A DNA stretch of 64,000 nt, taken from contig QXEO01000382.1 in the NCBI GenBank assembly GCA_007115705.1, forward strand, positions 8,275,318 to 8,339,317. Direction: 5' to 3'. A program made the translations under genes and the position numbers. Of the stretch, positions 34,001-45,360 are shown one piece after another. Position 1 is the stretch's first letter. Each line of letters begins with the position of its first letter. Origin of the DNA: Dactylis glomerata (lineage: Eukaryota > Streptophyta > Magnoliopsida > Poales > Poaceae). Below the pieces are notes generated by a model, which saw only the letters and a program-made list of their open reading frames with translations, ran no database searches and was not told the DNA's origin.

Positions 34001-34649
34001 GATATGCCCTGCAATATGGAAGGAAAATACTTTGCATCAATTCGGCCCCTGAGTGGGTCTGTAAGTTAAACTTTAAACTGCGTGTGGATGCTTGTGCACT
34101 GTGACTGATCTGCTTGTGGCGGATCAGTGAAATGCTATTAAACTCTTGCAGTTTGTTTTTTATGAAGTGGTTTAATTGCGCGAAGAAACTGCCAGGCCTA
34201 GTTTTATGCAACTTGCAGTTTTTTGCCATGCCCAAAAAACAACACTTAGAAAAAATTTCAGGCGTAGGATTATGCGATCCGCCATCCGGCTCTCTGTGCT
34301 TGACTTTTCGTGAGATGGCGAAATCTTCGCACGAACAATCCGCTAGGGCGACGATACTTAATAGCAACCGTCCAAAACCCTGAGCAGATGGCGGCTTAGA
34401 TCATCAAAAAGTCACTACTCGGGAATCCACACAAAAAACATCGAATGAAGATCAAAATATAAAAAAGCTACGCGGACCGCTTATGGCGGATTTAAAAGAG
34501 ACGCAAGTGCAGAGCACAATTGCGCAAAAGGTTCTATACGATCTAAATGAACAATAAAGGAGGTAAAAGACTCAGAAGAAATCAAGAGTGAACCAAATGC
34601 TTTATTTCATTGATCATATAGAGGTGCCTATTACATAGCTAGAAAAGTG
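34001..34649. mobile_element. F: gap between convergent antisense gene and pol
   Basis: Noncoding. It separates the 3' ends of the antisense gene (plus) and pol (minus). Several ATGGCGGAT-type boxes occur (near 34280, 34388 and 34482). Nothing else recognised. Confidence 0.55.
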
Positions 34650-35810
34650 CTAAGTGTAGAAAGGACGTAGCTGTGCGATGTTCCATGGACGATCTGTCTC
34701 GTCGTAGATATCGTCAGGGTCTCTTCGTTTGCGCTTCTTACTTGGTCGCTTATCTAGCTCGCGAATATCAACGAGGTAGTAGGAACCATTCAGTAGAGCT
34801 TTGCTAATGACGAAGGGTCCTTCCCAAGGCGGGGATAGCTTGTGGGACTTCTGCTGTTTCAGACGTAGCACCAGGTCACCTTCTTTGAACGAGCGTTGGC
34901 GAACTCGCCTGCTGTGATAGCGGCGGAGATTCTGCTGGTAGATGGCGGATCGCTGGGCTGCTAGGTCTCGTTCTTCTTCCAGCAGGTCCACAGATAGTTG
35001 TCTGGACGCTTCTGCATCTTCTTCCTTGTAGGCCTCTACTCTTGGAGAATCGTACTGAACATCACTTGGCAAGATTGCCTCTGCTCCGTAGACTAAGAAG
35101 AAAGGGGTAAGGCCAGTTGACCTGTTTGGCATGGTCCGTAGACTCCACAGCACAGATGGCAACTCCTCTGCCCAGGCTCCAGCTGCTCTGTGCAGTGGTG
35201 CTTCCAGGCGTGGCTTGATCCCTGACATGATTAGTCCGTTGGTCCGCTCAACTTGGCCATTAGACTGCGGATGTGCCACAGATGCTAGGTCAAGGCGGAT
35301 TCCGTTGTGATGGCAGTATTCTTCAACTTCTCCTTGAGACAGATTAGTGCCATTATCGGTGATGATGCTATGTGGGATGCCGAATCTGACCACAATGTCC
35401 TTGACAAATTTGAGGGCGGTTTTGCCATCAAGTTTCCTGATGGGCTTAGCTTCCACCCACTTCGTGAATTTGTCTACCGCTACCAGGAGGTGCGTAAATC
35501 CCGAAGGTGCTGTTTTTAGCAGACCCACCATGTCTAGCCCCCAGACTGCAAAAGGCCAAGTTATGGGGATTGTATGCAGTGCTGTGGCGGGCATATGGGT
35601 TTGCTTGGAGTACATCTGGCAACCGTGGCAGAGCTCCACAATGCGGTCTGCATCTGCCTTGGCTGTTGGCCAGTAGAATCCATGGCGGAATGCTTTAGCT
35701 ACGAGGGATCTGGCGGTGGCATGATGCCCACATTCGCCTTCGTGGATCTCTCTTAGTATTTCGATTCCATCCACTTGGGATATGCACTTCATGAAAACTC
35801 CCGAAGTGCT
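34650..35810 (-). pseudogene. pol: F integrase domain
   Basis: About 380 residues in the same frame as RT and both RNase H domains but separated by a TGA at 35811-35813. The zinc-binding N-terminus is seen as HEGECGHHATARSLVAKAFR and CHGCQ. The catalytic core has WGLDMVG, then ITDNGTNLS, then HPQSNGQVERTNG, giving the D, D and E of the DDE triad. The C-terminal part (GDLVLRLKQQKSHKLSPPWE) is the usual DNA-binding region. No chromodomain is visible. Enzyme role: insertion of cDNA into the genome, in the nucleus. Confidence 0.85.
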
Positions 35811-36545
35811 TCATTTGTAGAGTTGGCCATCTATGATGGTGTACGCTTTGACTCTACGCTCGATTTGTCTTTTCTGGACTTCGTCTTCAGGAAGTTTCTT
35901 GGTCATCAGAAATTCCAGGTAGGGCTCTGCCCATGGCGGATTGCTTGGCAAAACCGCCATAACAGGGGAGCTCGCTAGCTCCGGATTTTCCGGATCCACC
36001 ATCTTAACTGATGGTACGCGCAGATGCTCGAGGAATACGCCTGGCGGAACTGCCTTACGGCTGGATCCCAGTTTGGACAAGGTATCGGCCGCCATGTTAT
36101 CTTCTCGCCGTACGTGCTTTATGTCGTAGCCGAGGAAACTTTTGGCCATCTCGTCCACTTCGTCCCTGTATGCCGCCATTACTTCATTCCGAGCTTTGTA
36201 TGTGCCAGCCACCTGCTGAGCCACAAGGTCAGAGTCTCCATAGCACATGATGTGTTGTACGCCGATCTCCTTTGCGACACGTAGCCCGTGTAGTAGCGCT
36301 TCATATTCCGCGATGTTGTTGGTGGTGGGGAAGTGAATCTGGAGAACGTAGCTTAGCTTATCTCCCTTGGGAGATTTGAGTGTCACTCCAGCCCCCGAGC
36401 CGTGTAGCAACTTTGAGCCATCAAAGTGCATCACCCAATGCTCTGGTTCTGGGACGGGCGTAGTCTCCTGCGCTTCCTTCCAATTCGCCAAGGCCTGAGA
36501 CTTGATGGCGGTGCGAGGCTTGTAGTCGATGTCGAAAGAGGCCAA
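35811..36545 (-). pseudogene. pol: F second (archaeal-type) RNase H domain
   Basis: A 244-residue segment between two stops, in frame with RT and integrase. It shows WVMHFDGSKLLHGSGAGVTL, NNIAEYEALLHGL, YGDSDLVAQQV and REDNMAADTLSKL. These supply the four acidic residues of a plant/archaeal-type RNase H. A second RNase H between the retroviral RNase H and integrase is a known mark of the Tat lineage. It removes the RNA strand during reverse transcription. The TAA at 36546-36548 separates it from RT. Confidence 0.85.
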
Positions 36546-37865
36546 TTAAATGCCACACTTTGCAAATCGTCCCGTTGCGTCGCTGTCGTTGATGATGTCC
36601 TTCAGTGGGGCTTTGCTCACCACTGTGATCTTATGGTCATAGAAGTAATGCCTTAGCTTACGGGAAGCTAGGAAAACTCCGTATGCCAATTTTTGGTAGT
36701 GAGGGTAGCGCTGCTTGGATTCCGTCAGGACCTCGCTGACATAGTAGACTGGTCTCTGTACGCCATACTCCTGCGCTTCTTCCTTACGCTCTACCACCAT
36801 GACGATGCTGACCACCCTATTGGTTGCCGCCATGTATAGTAACATGGGTTCCTGGTCTTCGGGAGCTGCTAGAACTGGTGCAGTGGATAACATTCTCTTC
36901 AGATCTTTAAGTGCAGCGTCTGCCTCGTCGGTCCAGACGAATTCGTCTGATTTCTTCATCATCTTGTAGAGTGGCAAAGCCTTCTCGCCTAGACGACTGA
37001 TGAATCTGCTCACTGCTGCCACGCAGCCTGTGAGTCGCTGTACGTCTTTTAGGTCGATGGGCCGGGAGATGTCGAGTATTGCCTTGATCTTCTCCGGGTT
37101 AACCTCAATTCCGCGGTGGGAGACGATGAATCCTAGGAGTTGTCCAGCTGGGACCCCAAAGACGCACTTCGTTGGGTTAAGCATCATATTATACTTCCTG
37201 AGATTGTCAAATGTCTCTTGCAAATCCGCTATAAGGCCATCTTGCTTCTTAGACATAACTGCGATGTCATCCACGTATGCGTGGATATTTCGTCCGATTT
37301 GATCCGCCAGGCACTTTTGCATGGTGCGCTGATACGTTGCTCCTGCGTTTTTCAGACCGAATGGCATTGTGACATAGCAATATGTGCCATAAGGTGTTAC
37401 GAACGACGTAGCGAGCTGATCGGACTTTTTCATCTTGATTTGGTGGTAGCCGGAGTAGGCATCTAAGAAACACAGTAGCTCCGATCCCGCCGTCGAGTCA
37501 ATGACTTGGTCAATACGAGGCAAGGGAAAAGGGTCTTTTGGACATGCTTTGTTCAGGCCAGTGTAATCTACACACATGCGCAGAACTTTTGTGTTTTTCT
37601 TAGGAACTAGTACCAGATTTGCCACCCACTTGGTATGTATCACTTCCTTGATGAAGCCTGCTTTCAACAGCTTGGAAATCTCCTTCGCTATGGCGCAGCG
37701 CTTTTCATCGCCGAAGCGTCTCATGGCTTGTCTTACTGGCTTTGAGCCAGGAATTATCTGCAGAGCGTGCTCGGCGAGTTCCCTGGGTACACCCGTCATG
37801 TCAGATGGCTGCCATGCGAAGATGTCCCGGTTCTCGCGGATGAACTCGACGAGCGCGCTTTCCTA
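36546..37865 (-). pseudogene. pol: F reverse transcriptase and first RNase H
   Basis: 417 residues open from 37799; the frame continues upstream beyond a TAG at 37863-37865. RT motifs appear in order: TKWVANLVLVPKKN, RMCVDYTGLNKACPKDPFPL, FLDAYSGYHQI (first catalytic Asp), TMPFGLKNAGATYQ and AYVDDIAV (catalytic YVDD near residues 175-178). FVWTDEADAALKDLKRMLST opens the connection and RNase H region. Gypsy order (RT before integrase) is clear. It would copy genomic RNA into cDNA inside virus-like particles. Confidence 0.88.
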
Positions 37866-39384
37866 TTTGGGGGACAAATTTGTCCCAATGGCGGTGGTCT
37901 TGGCGGGATCGCCAGCGACAAGTTCCACCTGTTTTGTATCGACTGTAGGCTTGAAGGTGGGCGGGGGGGGGGGGGGCGGAAACCTCCTGCTTGGATGCCG
38001 GCATCTCCGCGGGGTCCGTAGCGGCGTGGATTTCTTTGAACTCCTCACCGAAGAACACTGCTTCCGCGAAGGCGGCTTCTCCTTCCTCGCACTCCTTTGC
38101 CTTTCGGAAGCTGCCATAAATGGTGATTATGCCATCCGGTCCCGGCATCTTCAGCTGATTGTAGATGTAGCATGGCCTCGCATGAAAGCTGTGGAAGGCT
38201 GGGTGCCCGAAGATCACGTGGTAAGTGCTTTTGAACGGGACAACCTCAAAGGTTATGGGCTCTTCTCTGTAGTTTTCCTCACTACCGAAGGCAACCTTGA
38301 GTGTGATGGACCCGAGGGACTTGGCTTGGCGACCAGGAACCACCCCATAAAAGGTGACCGCGCTATGGCGGAGTTGGGTCTTGGTAAGGCCGAGCTTTGT
38401 CAAAGTTTCCACGTACATGATGTTCAGGCTGCTGCCGCCATCCATTAAGCATTTGGAGAACTCATAGCCATGGATTACGGGGCATACCACCATGGCGTAA
38501 TAGCCATCTGGGATGTGCTCTGGATGATCATCGCGGCTCCAGTGCACCGGTACTTCGGACCATCTGACGTACTGGCGGATTTTTGGCACGGTGGCATTAA
38601 GTGAGCGCATAGCAGCTCTCTGTGCCTTAGCCGTGGGGGGTCCAAGGAATGTGTGAAAGGCACCTTTTTTGTCCTTGATTGGGTTACCCTTGCTAGCACC
38701 ACCCTCTGCCTTTTCGGCGGGTTTGGGTGCAGGGTCTTCATCCATATCGCTGCCATCCCTAGACTCCTTGTCTTTATCCGCTTTTCCTTTGCCACGAGGC
38801 CGTTGTCGCCGTCTGCGTTTGAAGCCAGCTTCTTGATCCGCCTTGAGGTCGTTGACAAACTTGCAGTTCCGGTTGGTGTGGTTGCACTTTCCTGAAGCGT
38901 CGCGATGGGCAAAACATGGCATATCACGGTATTCGTCGTAAGACACGGGAGCGGATGGCGCCGAAGCGGGAGTTGCAGAACTCCGCGGCTGGCCGCCGCT
39001 GCCTCCGCGTCCTCGGCCGCGCTGGCTGTTTTGACCCTTGTCAGCAAAGGTTGTGGCCACCATGTCTGGAGCCTGCGGCTCTTCTGGCGGATTCTTCCGT
39101 TTGTTATTGCTATTCCGCTTTCCAGTGTTCTGGATGGCGGAAGCCTTCAGAGATTCGCGGGCGTCGTCGTCGGCGGCCGCGTAGTTGCTTGCGATGGTGA
39201 TCATGGAATTTAGGGTCAATTTCCCTTCGTTCCTTTCCCGCAACAGGCGATGGCGGAGCAGTTGGCCTCTCTCCAAACTGTCAATAAATGCGAGGATGGC
39301 GGATTCGTCAGTAACCCCTTCACAAGAGTTCTTCATATCCAGCCATCGTGCAAGGAAAGTTCGGGAGGTCTCGTCGTCGGCTCA
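37866..39384 (-). pseudogene. gag-pro: F gag C-terminus and aspartic protease
   Basis: 511 residues open from 39336. First comes the end of the gag core (ILAFIDSLERGQLLRHRLLR), then a cysteine/histidine cluster CFAHRDASGKCNHTNRNC that probably binds metal. Next is a basic tract, then the protease with KCLMDGGSSLNIMY (catalytic Asp near residue 299) and YHVIFGHPAFHSF. It is cut from the upstream gag by a TGA at 39382-39384. It runs out of frame in a long G tract (about 37965-37978), after which the RT frame takes over. Confidence 0.82.
37961..37979. repeat. G homopolymer at the protease/RT frame change
   Basis: A near-continuous run of Gs on the plus strand (Cs on the coding strand). The protease frame reads a short proline run and leaves; the RT frame reads a longer proline run and continues. 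Slippage here is the simplest cause of the frameshift, though a sequencing error in the tract is possible. Confidence 0.75.
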
Positions 39385-39612
39385 TCGGCACCGTTGGAGG
39401 TCACCGATGTTGTGAGGTCTCTTGTAAGTCCCCTCGAAATTTTCGGTAAACGCAGTTTGCATATCGAACCAGGTTTGGATGGAGTTTTCTGCTAAGTCGT
39501 TGATCCACTGCCTCGCAGTGCCGGATAGCATCAGGGGCAAATAGCGGACAGCAACATTGGGAGATCCCCCAGCGAATTGTACTGCGTTGAAGTAATCTTG
39601 TAGCCAAGTCAA
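39382..39612 (-). pseudogene. gag: F gag core fragment
   Basis: Carries the central gag motif (MTWLQDYFNAVQFAGGSP, LMLSGTARQWINDLAENS) of the plant retrotransposon gag family. It is in frame with the protease segment but shifted relative to the N-terminal gag frame, so about 39612 marks a frameshift or short deletion. Confidence 0.8.
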
Positions 39613-41534
39613 AGGCCAAGATGTACATCACGAATCCGTTGTCCAAAGCACTTTGGGCCGAGGAAGAAGGCCGTTTGAGACTTGGCAATCTCATTTAGAT
39701 GGGTACGGGCGTCGTAGGGCTTCTGGTCCGGCGGATCCTTGCGAGAGTTGCGCGACCTTGCTGGCCCGCCGCCACCGCCACCGCCGCCATGGGGGCTCCC
39801 TGGTGGGGATGGCGAAGGGTCACGCCGTCTTTTACTCTCGCCGTCCTGCGACTGATCTTTGCAGCTACGACGGCTTCCTTCTGTTCTTCGTGAAGATGGA
39901 TCGTCGTCATGGCGGCGGGAGCCTTGCCCTTTGTCATCGTGACGGCGAGTGGAGCGATGCTTGTCTTTGTCACCGTCACGGTGCGCACCGTCGTCATGGC
40001 GAGATCGGTCCCTTCTCTTGGATCCGCCGTCTCTGCTGGTTTCCCGTCGTGGCGGACCGTCTCTGCGTCCAGCGTCACGGCTTCGTCCTCGTTTGCCATC
40101 ATTGTCGCGTATGACGATTCCTCCCTTGGGGACTTCGAACGTCTTATGCTTTGGTGGCGGCATGTTGGTCTTATGGCGAGGAGCAGCAGTGGCTTGTTGG
40201 TATCCATAAGCTGGGTAATTCTTGCGGGGTGGCGATGGGTTTCTCTGCGGGCCTTTGCCATGTGGCTTGTCATCGGAGGATATTGGGATGGCGTGTCTCT
40301 GATTGCGAGCTTCTCTTCTTTGGATTTCTGAGGATCCGGTATGAGATTCGTTGTCAGGACGTCCACCATAGTTGCCAGCCCCCTGAGCTTTAGAGGCAGT
40401 ACTGGACCTGCATAGCGCAGGATCAGATTCGAGCCGCCGTGATGACGTAGCCTTCTCCTGCTGCACTAATGCTTTGGTCATCAGTTTGACCGCCCTCTCT
40501 AGGGCTGCTGGGCAATTGTTATGCTCCAATAGCTCCTTTGCAGCCACGATGTTCTCGATGGGCGTAGCCCTAACTTCATCGCGGTTTTTGTCCACGTATG
40601 GCGGATTCTTGATGTACATCTTGGCCAAAGTTTCCGCTGTTGGTACGGTGAACTCAAGGTTTCGTACCAGCTGCGGGTCGCCCCCCTCGTTCATCTGGTT
40701 CTGGATGAGAGTAACATACTTCTCCTCCATGTTCCTTGCGCGCTTCAGCGTGTCCTGAGCTTTAGCAATGTCGTCATCAACCTGCTTGCCCATCTTCTCG
40801 ACTCGCTTTGCTTCCTTGAGGAGTGCTCGCCTTTTCTTCTCGAGATCGTTCACATCTCTGACATAGTCAGGGGTGATTGGATCTGCTAGAGTTCCGTAGA
40901 CGACTTTATCCAGCGGGGTCGTGAAGTCTTCTGGGTGCTGGTCCTCGGGGATGGCGGGTAGTGGCGGCCTGGGTCCACCATGAATCTCGGGAAGTTGCTC
41001 CGCGGCGGGATCGGCGGCTGGTGGCGGGTTACCCTACTCATTGACGGCATCTCCGTCGTGGACTGCCTGAGATGGCGGATCACCGGTTGTCTGCCCAGCG
41101 TCATCTCCTTTGTTGGTTACAAACACCTGCTTGGCCGCCGCTTGTTGCTCTTCAAGTGCCTGCTGCGCCAACTCCGCCTCGAGTTTCCTCATGGCGGCAT
41201 CGTAGTGGTCAGAATCATAGCCTTTGCTGTCCCAGTCATCCGATTCACCACTTTCGTTAAGTGCCTCTAGGATGGATTCACCTGGGCTATCTTCTCCATT
41301 GGAGGTAGATCCCGAAGTGATACCTGCGAATGCAACAAGGCAGTACCGCGGTGTCTCTAACGCCAGATTATTTATGGCGGATTCACTGCGGTCTTCCACC
41401 ACTTCCTCTACCTCTAGGGCGGGCTGGGTGGGATTACTTTTCAGATCCGATCTGGGTAACTTGGAAAGTTCCAGATCAGATGAGTCCTCCTCCGTATCCA
41501 GCTCGAAAGCGGTCCGTTTGGGGATTTCAGCCAT
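39609..41534 (-). pseudogene. gag: F gag N-terminal part
   Basis: The likely start is the ATG at 41532-41534 (MAEIPKRTAFELDTEEDS); the open frame extends further up through the primer site into the LTR, which is chance. A TAG at 41034-41036 interrupts it; the same frame then continues 414 more residues. It begins acidic, then has a coiled-coil-like segment (LEKKRRALLKEAKRVEKMGK). An Arg/Asp/His/Ser-rich stretch (about 40110-39790) follows, probably an RNA-binding region. The frame is lost near 39612, just before the conserved gag core. Confidence 0.8.
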
Positions 41535-41773
41535 ACCAATCCGCCGGAAATTGGTTTCCGTAGCGGGGGTAGGGTTTGTCTCTCCAATGAAGATATGGAT
41601 ATCTCCAATCGGGATGACGGTGAATCGAGCAGGGTCTTCTCTAGCCGGCACCCAGAGGTTATCCGCTGGGACGATGGGGAAGCCGGAATCGTAGAGGACG
41701 CGCCCGATGGCGATGGTGTCGCCGATGCCTGCAAAGGCGGATCCCGCCTGGATCCACGCTCCAGACGCGCTAT

Positions 41774-41791
41774 GCCCCACGGTGGGCGCCA
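41774..41791 (-). other. Primer-binding site of F
   Basis: The minus strand reads TGGCGCCCACCGTGGGGC two bases after the 5' LTR. It differs by one base from B over 17 positions, which suggests the same primer tRNA for both. Confidence 0.78.
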
Positions 41792-41793
41792 AC

Positions 41794-42373
41794 TGTCGTG
41801 GTTTCGTCAACAGATCTGCCATAGAGGTAGGGGTATGGCGGTTTGTGGAAGGGGGTGAACACGGAGGAGCGATCCAGGACGGTGGTAGCACGAGTTTACC
41901 CAGCTTCAGATCCCGCGACGGTGGCGAGATCCTACGTGCTGCTATAATTCACTATATGGCAACAAGTGCTCGGTTACAATGATGAGGTTGGCTGTTTCGC
42001 TATGCGATTGGCCGTAAGATTGGTCTGATGCCTCAAGGGCTGCTCCACGCCGGGCTTATAAAGGCGCCTGGCGTGGGCTACACGTTGGTACTAGAGCGGA
42101 TACAACTTGGAGTCCTAGACTAAGTCCTACACGTGCGCTACAAGGTCACCCGCCATGGGTCGTCTTCCGGATCCGCCATTGGCTCGCCGCTAGTAGCCCG
42201 CCATGGACCTGTCTCCGGATCCGCCATAAGCGCCTGCGTCTAGTACCGCCGTGCCAACTTCAGCAACTGGGCCGCCCGGTATGGCGAATCCGCCATACCA
42301 CCCCTGATGGGCCACCCTGGCTTGCTGATTTAGGACTACGTCGCTGGTATACCTATTTGGTATATCCCCAACA
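41794..42373 (-). repeat. 5' LTR of F
   Basis: 580 bp, nearly identical to 29684-30263. TATA-like CTTTATAAGC (minus) at 42054-42063. Followed on the plus strand by TGGAC (42374-42378). Confidence 0.93.
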
Positions 42374-42378
42374 TGGAC

Positions 42379-43196
42379 CCAACTATCGAGCATAAATACT
42401 CCCTCTTGGAGTCACTAGCATCTACCCGGCCAAGATATCTACTAGCAATGGAGAGCATGCAAGATCATAAATAACATAGAGATAACATAAGATATATAAT
42501 TCAGCACATCGACTTGACATAGTACCAATACTCATCGGATCCCAACAAACACAACATGTAGAATTACACAAAGATGATCTTGATCATGTAGGGCAGCTCA
42601 CAGGATCTAAACATGAATCACATGGTGGAGGAGACAACCATCTACCTACTGCTATGGACCCGTAGTCCAAGGTAGACTACTCACATATCACTCCGGAGGC
42701 GACCATGGTGGTGGGGAAAGGCCTCCGGTAGGGTGCCGGGAAGGGCTCCTGGAGCCTCCCGATCTTGCATCGACGACGGCGGCGGCTTATAGTATGTTTC
42801 GAGGAAAAGCGATCCGTCCTTTAGTTTTTTCCCATCGAGGGAAATTTATAGGCGAAAGGGCAGCATAAGGAGGTGGGCCAGGTGGCCTCACCACCTGGTG
42901 GCATGGCCAGGGGCTGGGCCACGCCACCCTATGGTGTGGCTGGCCCCTGGCCCTCCTCCGTCTCATCTTCGGTCTTCGCGAAGCTTCGGTAAAAATAGGA
43001 GATTCGGCTTTTGTTTCGTCCAATTCCGAGAATATTTCCTGTGTAGCTTTTCTGAAACACAAAAACAGCAGAAAACAGGGAACTGACACTTTGGCATCTC
43101 GTTAGTAGGTTAGTTCCAGAAAATGCATAAAAAATGCCACGAAGTGTAACAAAATACAAAACAAATGGTGTATAAACAACCATGGAGCATCAAAAA
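42379..43196 (-). repeat. 3' LTR of G, middle part
   Basis: Continues the G LTR interrupted by F. It contains the GC-rich promoter block with CTATAAATT (minus) at 42843-42851. It ends at CAAAAA, where Helitron H begins between A and T. Confidence 0.9.
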
Positions 43197-43202
43197 TCTA
43201 TA

Positions 43203-43680
43203 ATACTTATAAAGTTCATCCCCACTAAGATGCATTTAATGTTTGCAAGCTAAAATCTGATGTAGCCACATCATCCTAATTCTTTGATCCGTTGGATTTC
43301 AAATCAATGGTCTTTATTTGTTCACTAGATGGCAACCTCATCCCATAGGCCATAGTGCACTGGATGACACGCCTCGTGTGCACGGCTACAAATTTCTTTC
43401 CAGCTCCCTCAGATGTAACCGAAGTATATGTCATGCGCCATACCACTTCACGATGTCCACAAATGTAGGTCATGCATGAGTACTGTACTTAAGATCGCCA
43501 CTATCTCCATGTTCTTTTATCTTCTGTGTACCTTCTTCAACTCCTCTGCAATTAATCTCAAATCTCTTGCAAGAAATAAATACGCAGTATTGCAGAAATA
43601 TAATTAGTGAAGGTATAAGAACGGACGTTTGTACCTATAAATAGCTCACCCCTTTGACGTTTACATGAAAAATTACTACT
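43203..43680 (+). mobile_element. H body, left of I (unidentified)
   Basis: No credible gene. The first 60 bases resemble the start of J; the rest I do not recognise. It could be captured host sequence. Confidence 0.5.
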
Positions 43681-43685
43681 ACTAT
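43681..43685. repeat. Target-site duplication of I (left copy)
   Basis: ACTAT, repeated at 49844-49848 after the 3' LTR. Confidence 0.9.
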
Positions 43686-44007
43686 TGTCAGCAGCCCGAC
43701 CCCACAAGCCAGAGACACAGACGCAAGGAGCAATAGAGAAGCTACTCCAGAAGCAGGCCCAAGACCTGCGCGGCCCAGGAAGCCTCCAGGCTGGCTGAGT
43801 GACTATGTCCAGGCCTGAGGCCTTGTAACGGTCTACGTCGTCTTCTATAAGATAGGATCGTCGAGATAGAACAAGACAGGCAGGATTAGGTGAATTTGGC
43901 GGCGGCGATGCCGTGTGTAATGAACTAGCTCGGAGGGAGGTTGGGTGGAACGGGCTAGAACCCTAATTATTCCTAGTTTGGCTGAATCGATTCGTAGAGA
44001 TCTCACA
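43686..44007 (+). repeat. 5' LTR of I
   Basis: Starts TGTCAGCAGCCCGAC and ends GATCTCACA. TATA-like TTCTATAAGA at 43843-43852. Confidence 0.93.
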
Positions 44008-44009
44008 TC

Positions 44010-44021
44010 TGGTATCAGAGC
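44010..44021 (+). other. Primer-binding site of I (initiator tRNA-Met)
   Basis: TGGTATCAGAGC two bases after the LTR. Confidence 0.92.
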
Positions 44022-44096
44022 CCCCGATCCCCCACTCTGGATCTGCCCCGCCACCGCTACGCCACCAGATTCGCGGATCGTCGGCGGATCGCCGCC

Positions 44097-45360
44097 ATGG
44101 ACGATCTCTCGCCCGAACGGCGCGCGATCTACGACCTCCTCAAGATGGAGTCCGACGCCGCCTACGAGGAGCGCTACCTCGCCCACAAGAAGGAGGTCCT
44201 CGACGGCATCCGTGGCCTCGTCGCCGACACTAACAAGCAAATCAAGGGGCTCGAGAACCACATCTACCACGTCCAGCACGCCGTGGAATCCGAGCTCTCC
44301 GAGGTAACCGCCACCTTCCATATGGATCTGGAGACGGTCAGGCTGCAATTAGGCGCTGAGATCGCGCATCTGTCGAACTCCGTCGATCGCGCCTACCACT
44401 CGGCTGCCACTGCCTCTGCGGCACAGCCGTGGGTCGGCAACCTGGCCGACGGCCCCAGTGGGCACCGCGACGAACTACAACACCGGGGGATGGCCTGCGC
44501 CCATGGCACGCCTCCTCCGGCAGGAGGTACGCATGTTTTCCCTACTCACCCACGGAATTTTAAACAACCAGGCCATCCGATTGATTCTGATGCCCTAGTC
44601 TCTGCTCCGCGTGTCGAGTTGCCGCAATTCGATGGTACCAACTCGAAATTGTGGCAATGTCGTTGTGATGAATATTTTCACAGATGGGACACACCTAGCA
44701 GCTGCTGGATTTCTTATGCTTCTTCACAGTTCGTGGGAGCCGCTGCTACTTGGCTTGAGGCCTTCTTGACTAAGTGTCCGCAAGCAACTTGGGCAGAATT
44801 CGTTCAAGCAGTTCAAGCTCGCTTCAAGCTCGCTTCATGCGCAACCAATACCATGTCCTGCTCCATCGCCTGTATCATATTTCTCAGACTTCCACCGTCG
44901 AAGAATATGTGCAACAATTTTCTGATCTGGTGGACCAGATTTCAGCGTATGAAGCACACCCCAACCAGTTGAATTACTTGACCCGTTTCTTGGATGGTTT
45001 ACGCCCAGGCGTGCGTGTTCTGGTTGCCATTCAACAGCCTGAAGACCTGGATACAGCCTATACCATGGCCTTGCTGTATGAGGAACTGGGCGACGGCTGC
45101 ACACCCTGGAATTCCCAGTTCAGCCCTGTGAAGCCTGCTCGACGAGCTTACAACACCAGTACCACAACCTTACCTGCCTTACCACCCCCACCTCCTCCAG
45201 CTAGGTGGGTGTCCAAGACTGTTGAAGAGAAGAAGCAAATTGATAGTGAGCGCTACTCAGTCGATGATAAGTGGAACAGTCTTCGTGCTTACCGCAAGTC
45301 CAAGGGCCTGTGTTTTGTTTGTGGAGAACGTTGGGGATGGGATCATCAGTGTAAACAAAA
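44097..45360 (+). pseudogene. gag: I gag (frameshifted by an 11-bp duplication)
   Basis: Starts at ATG 44097 (MDDLSPERRAIYDLLKMES), with a coiled-coil N-terminus. The gag core follows (LPQFDGTNSKLWQCRCDEYF, AATWLEAFLTKCPQATWAEF). At 44815-44836 AAGCTCGCTTC is present twice in tandem; this shifts the frame. The second half continues as ARFMRNQYHVLLHRLYHIS and YVQQFSDLVDQISAYEAHPN. It ends with a knuckle-like CFVCGERWGWDHQC. Helitron J then cuts the gene at 45360, and the frame resumes at 46926. Role: capsid/nucleocapsid precursor. Confidence 0.85.

Larger units (their letters stand above)
29684..42373 (-). mobile_element. F: Tat-lineage gypsy element with full pol and antisense gene
   Basis: 12,690 bp with 580-bp LTRs (29684-30263 and 41794-42373) flanked by TGGAC (29679-29683 and 42374-42378). 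Minus-strand order is PBS, gag, protease, RT-RNase H, second RNase H, integrase. A convergent plus-strand spliced gene then fills the space before the 3' LTR. I count two frameshifts and five in-frame stops in gag-pol; gene order is otherwise complete. The LTRs differ at only about eight sites by eye, so the insertion is fairly young. Confidence 0.93.

Noticed and set aside
39653..40393. Several plus-strand frames opposite the F gag
   Set aside because: Mirror of Arg/Asp/Ser-rich gag repeats in GC-rich sequence; the minus-strand frame has the family motifs.
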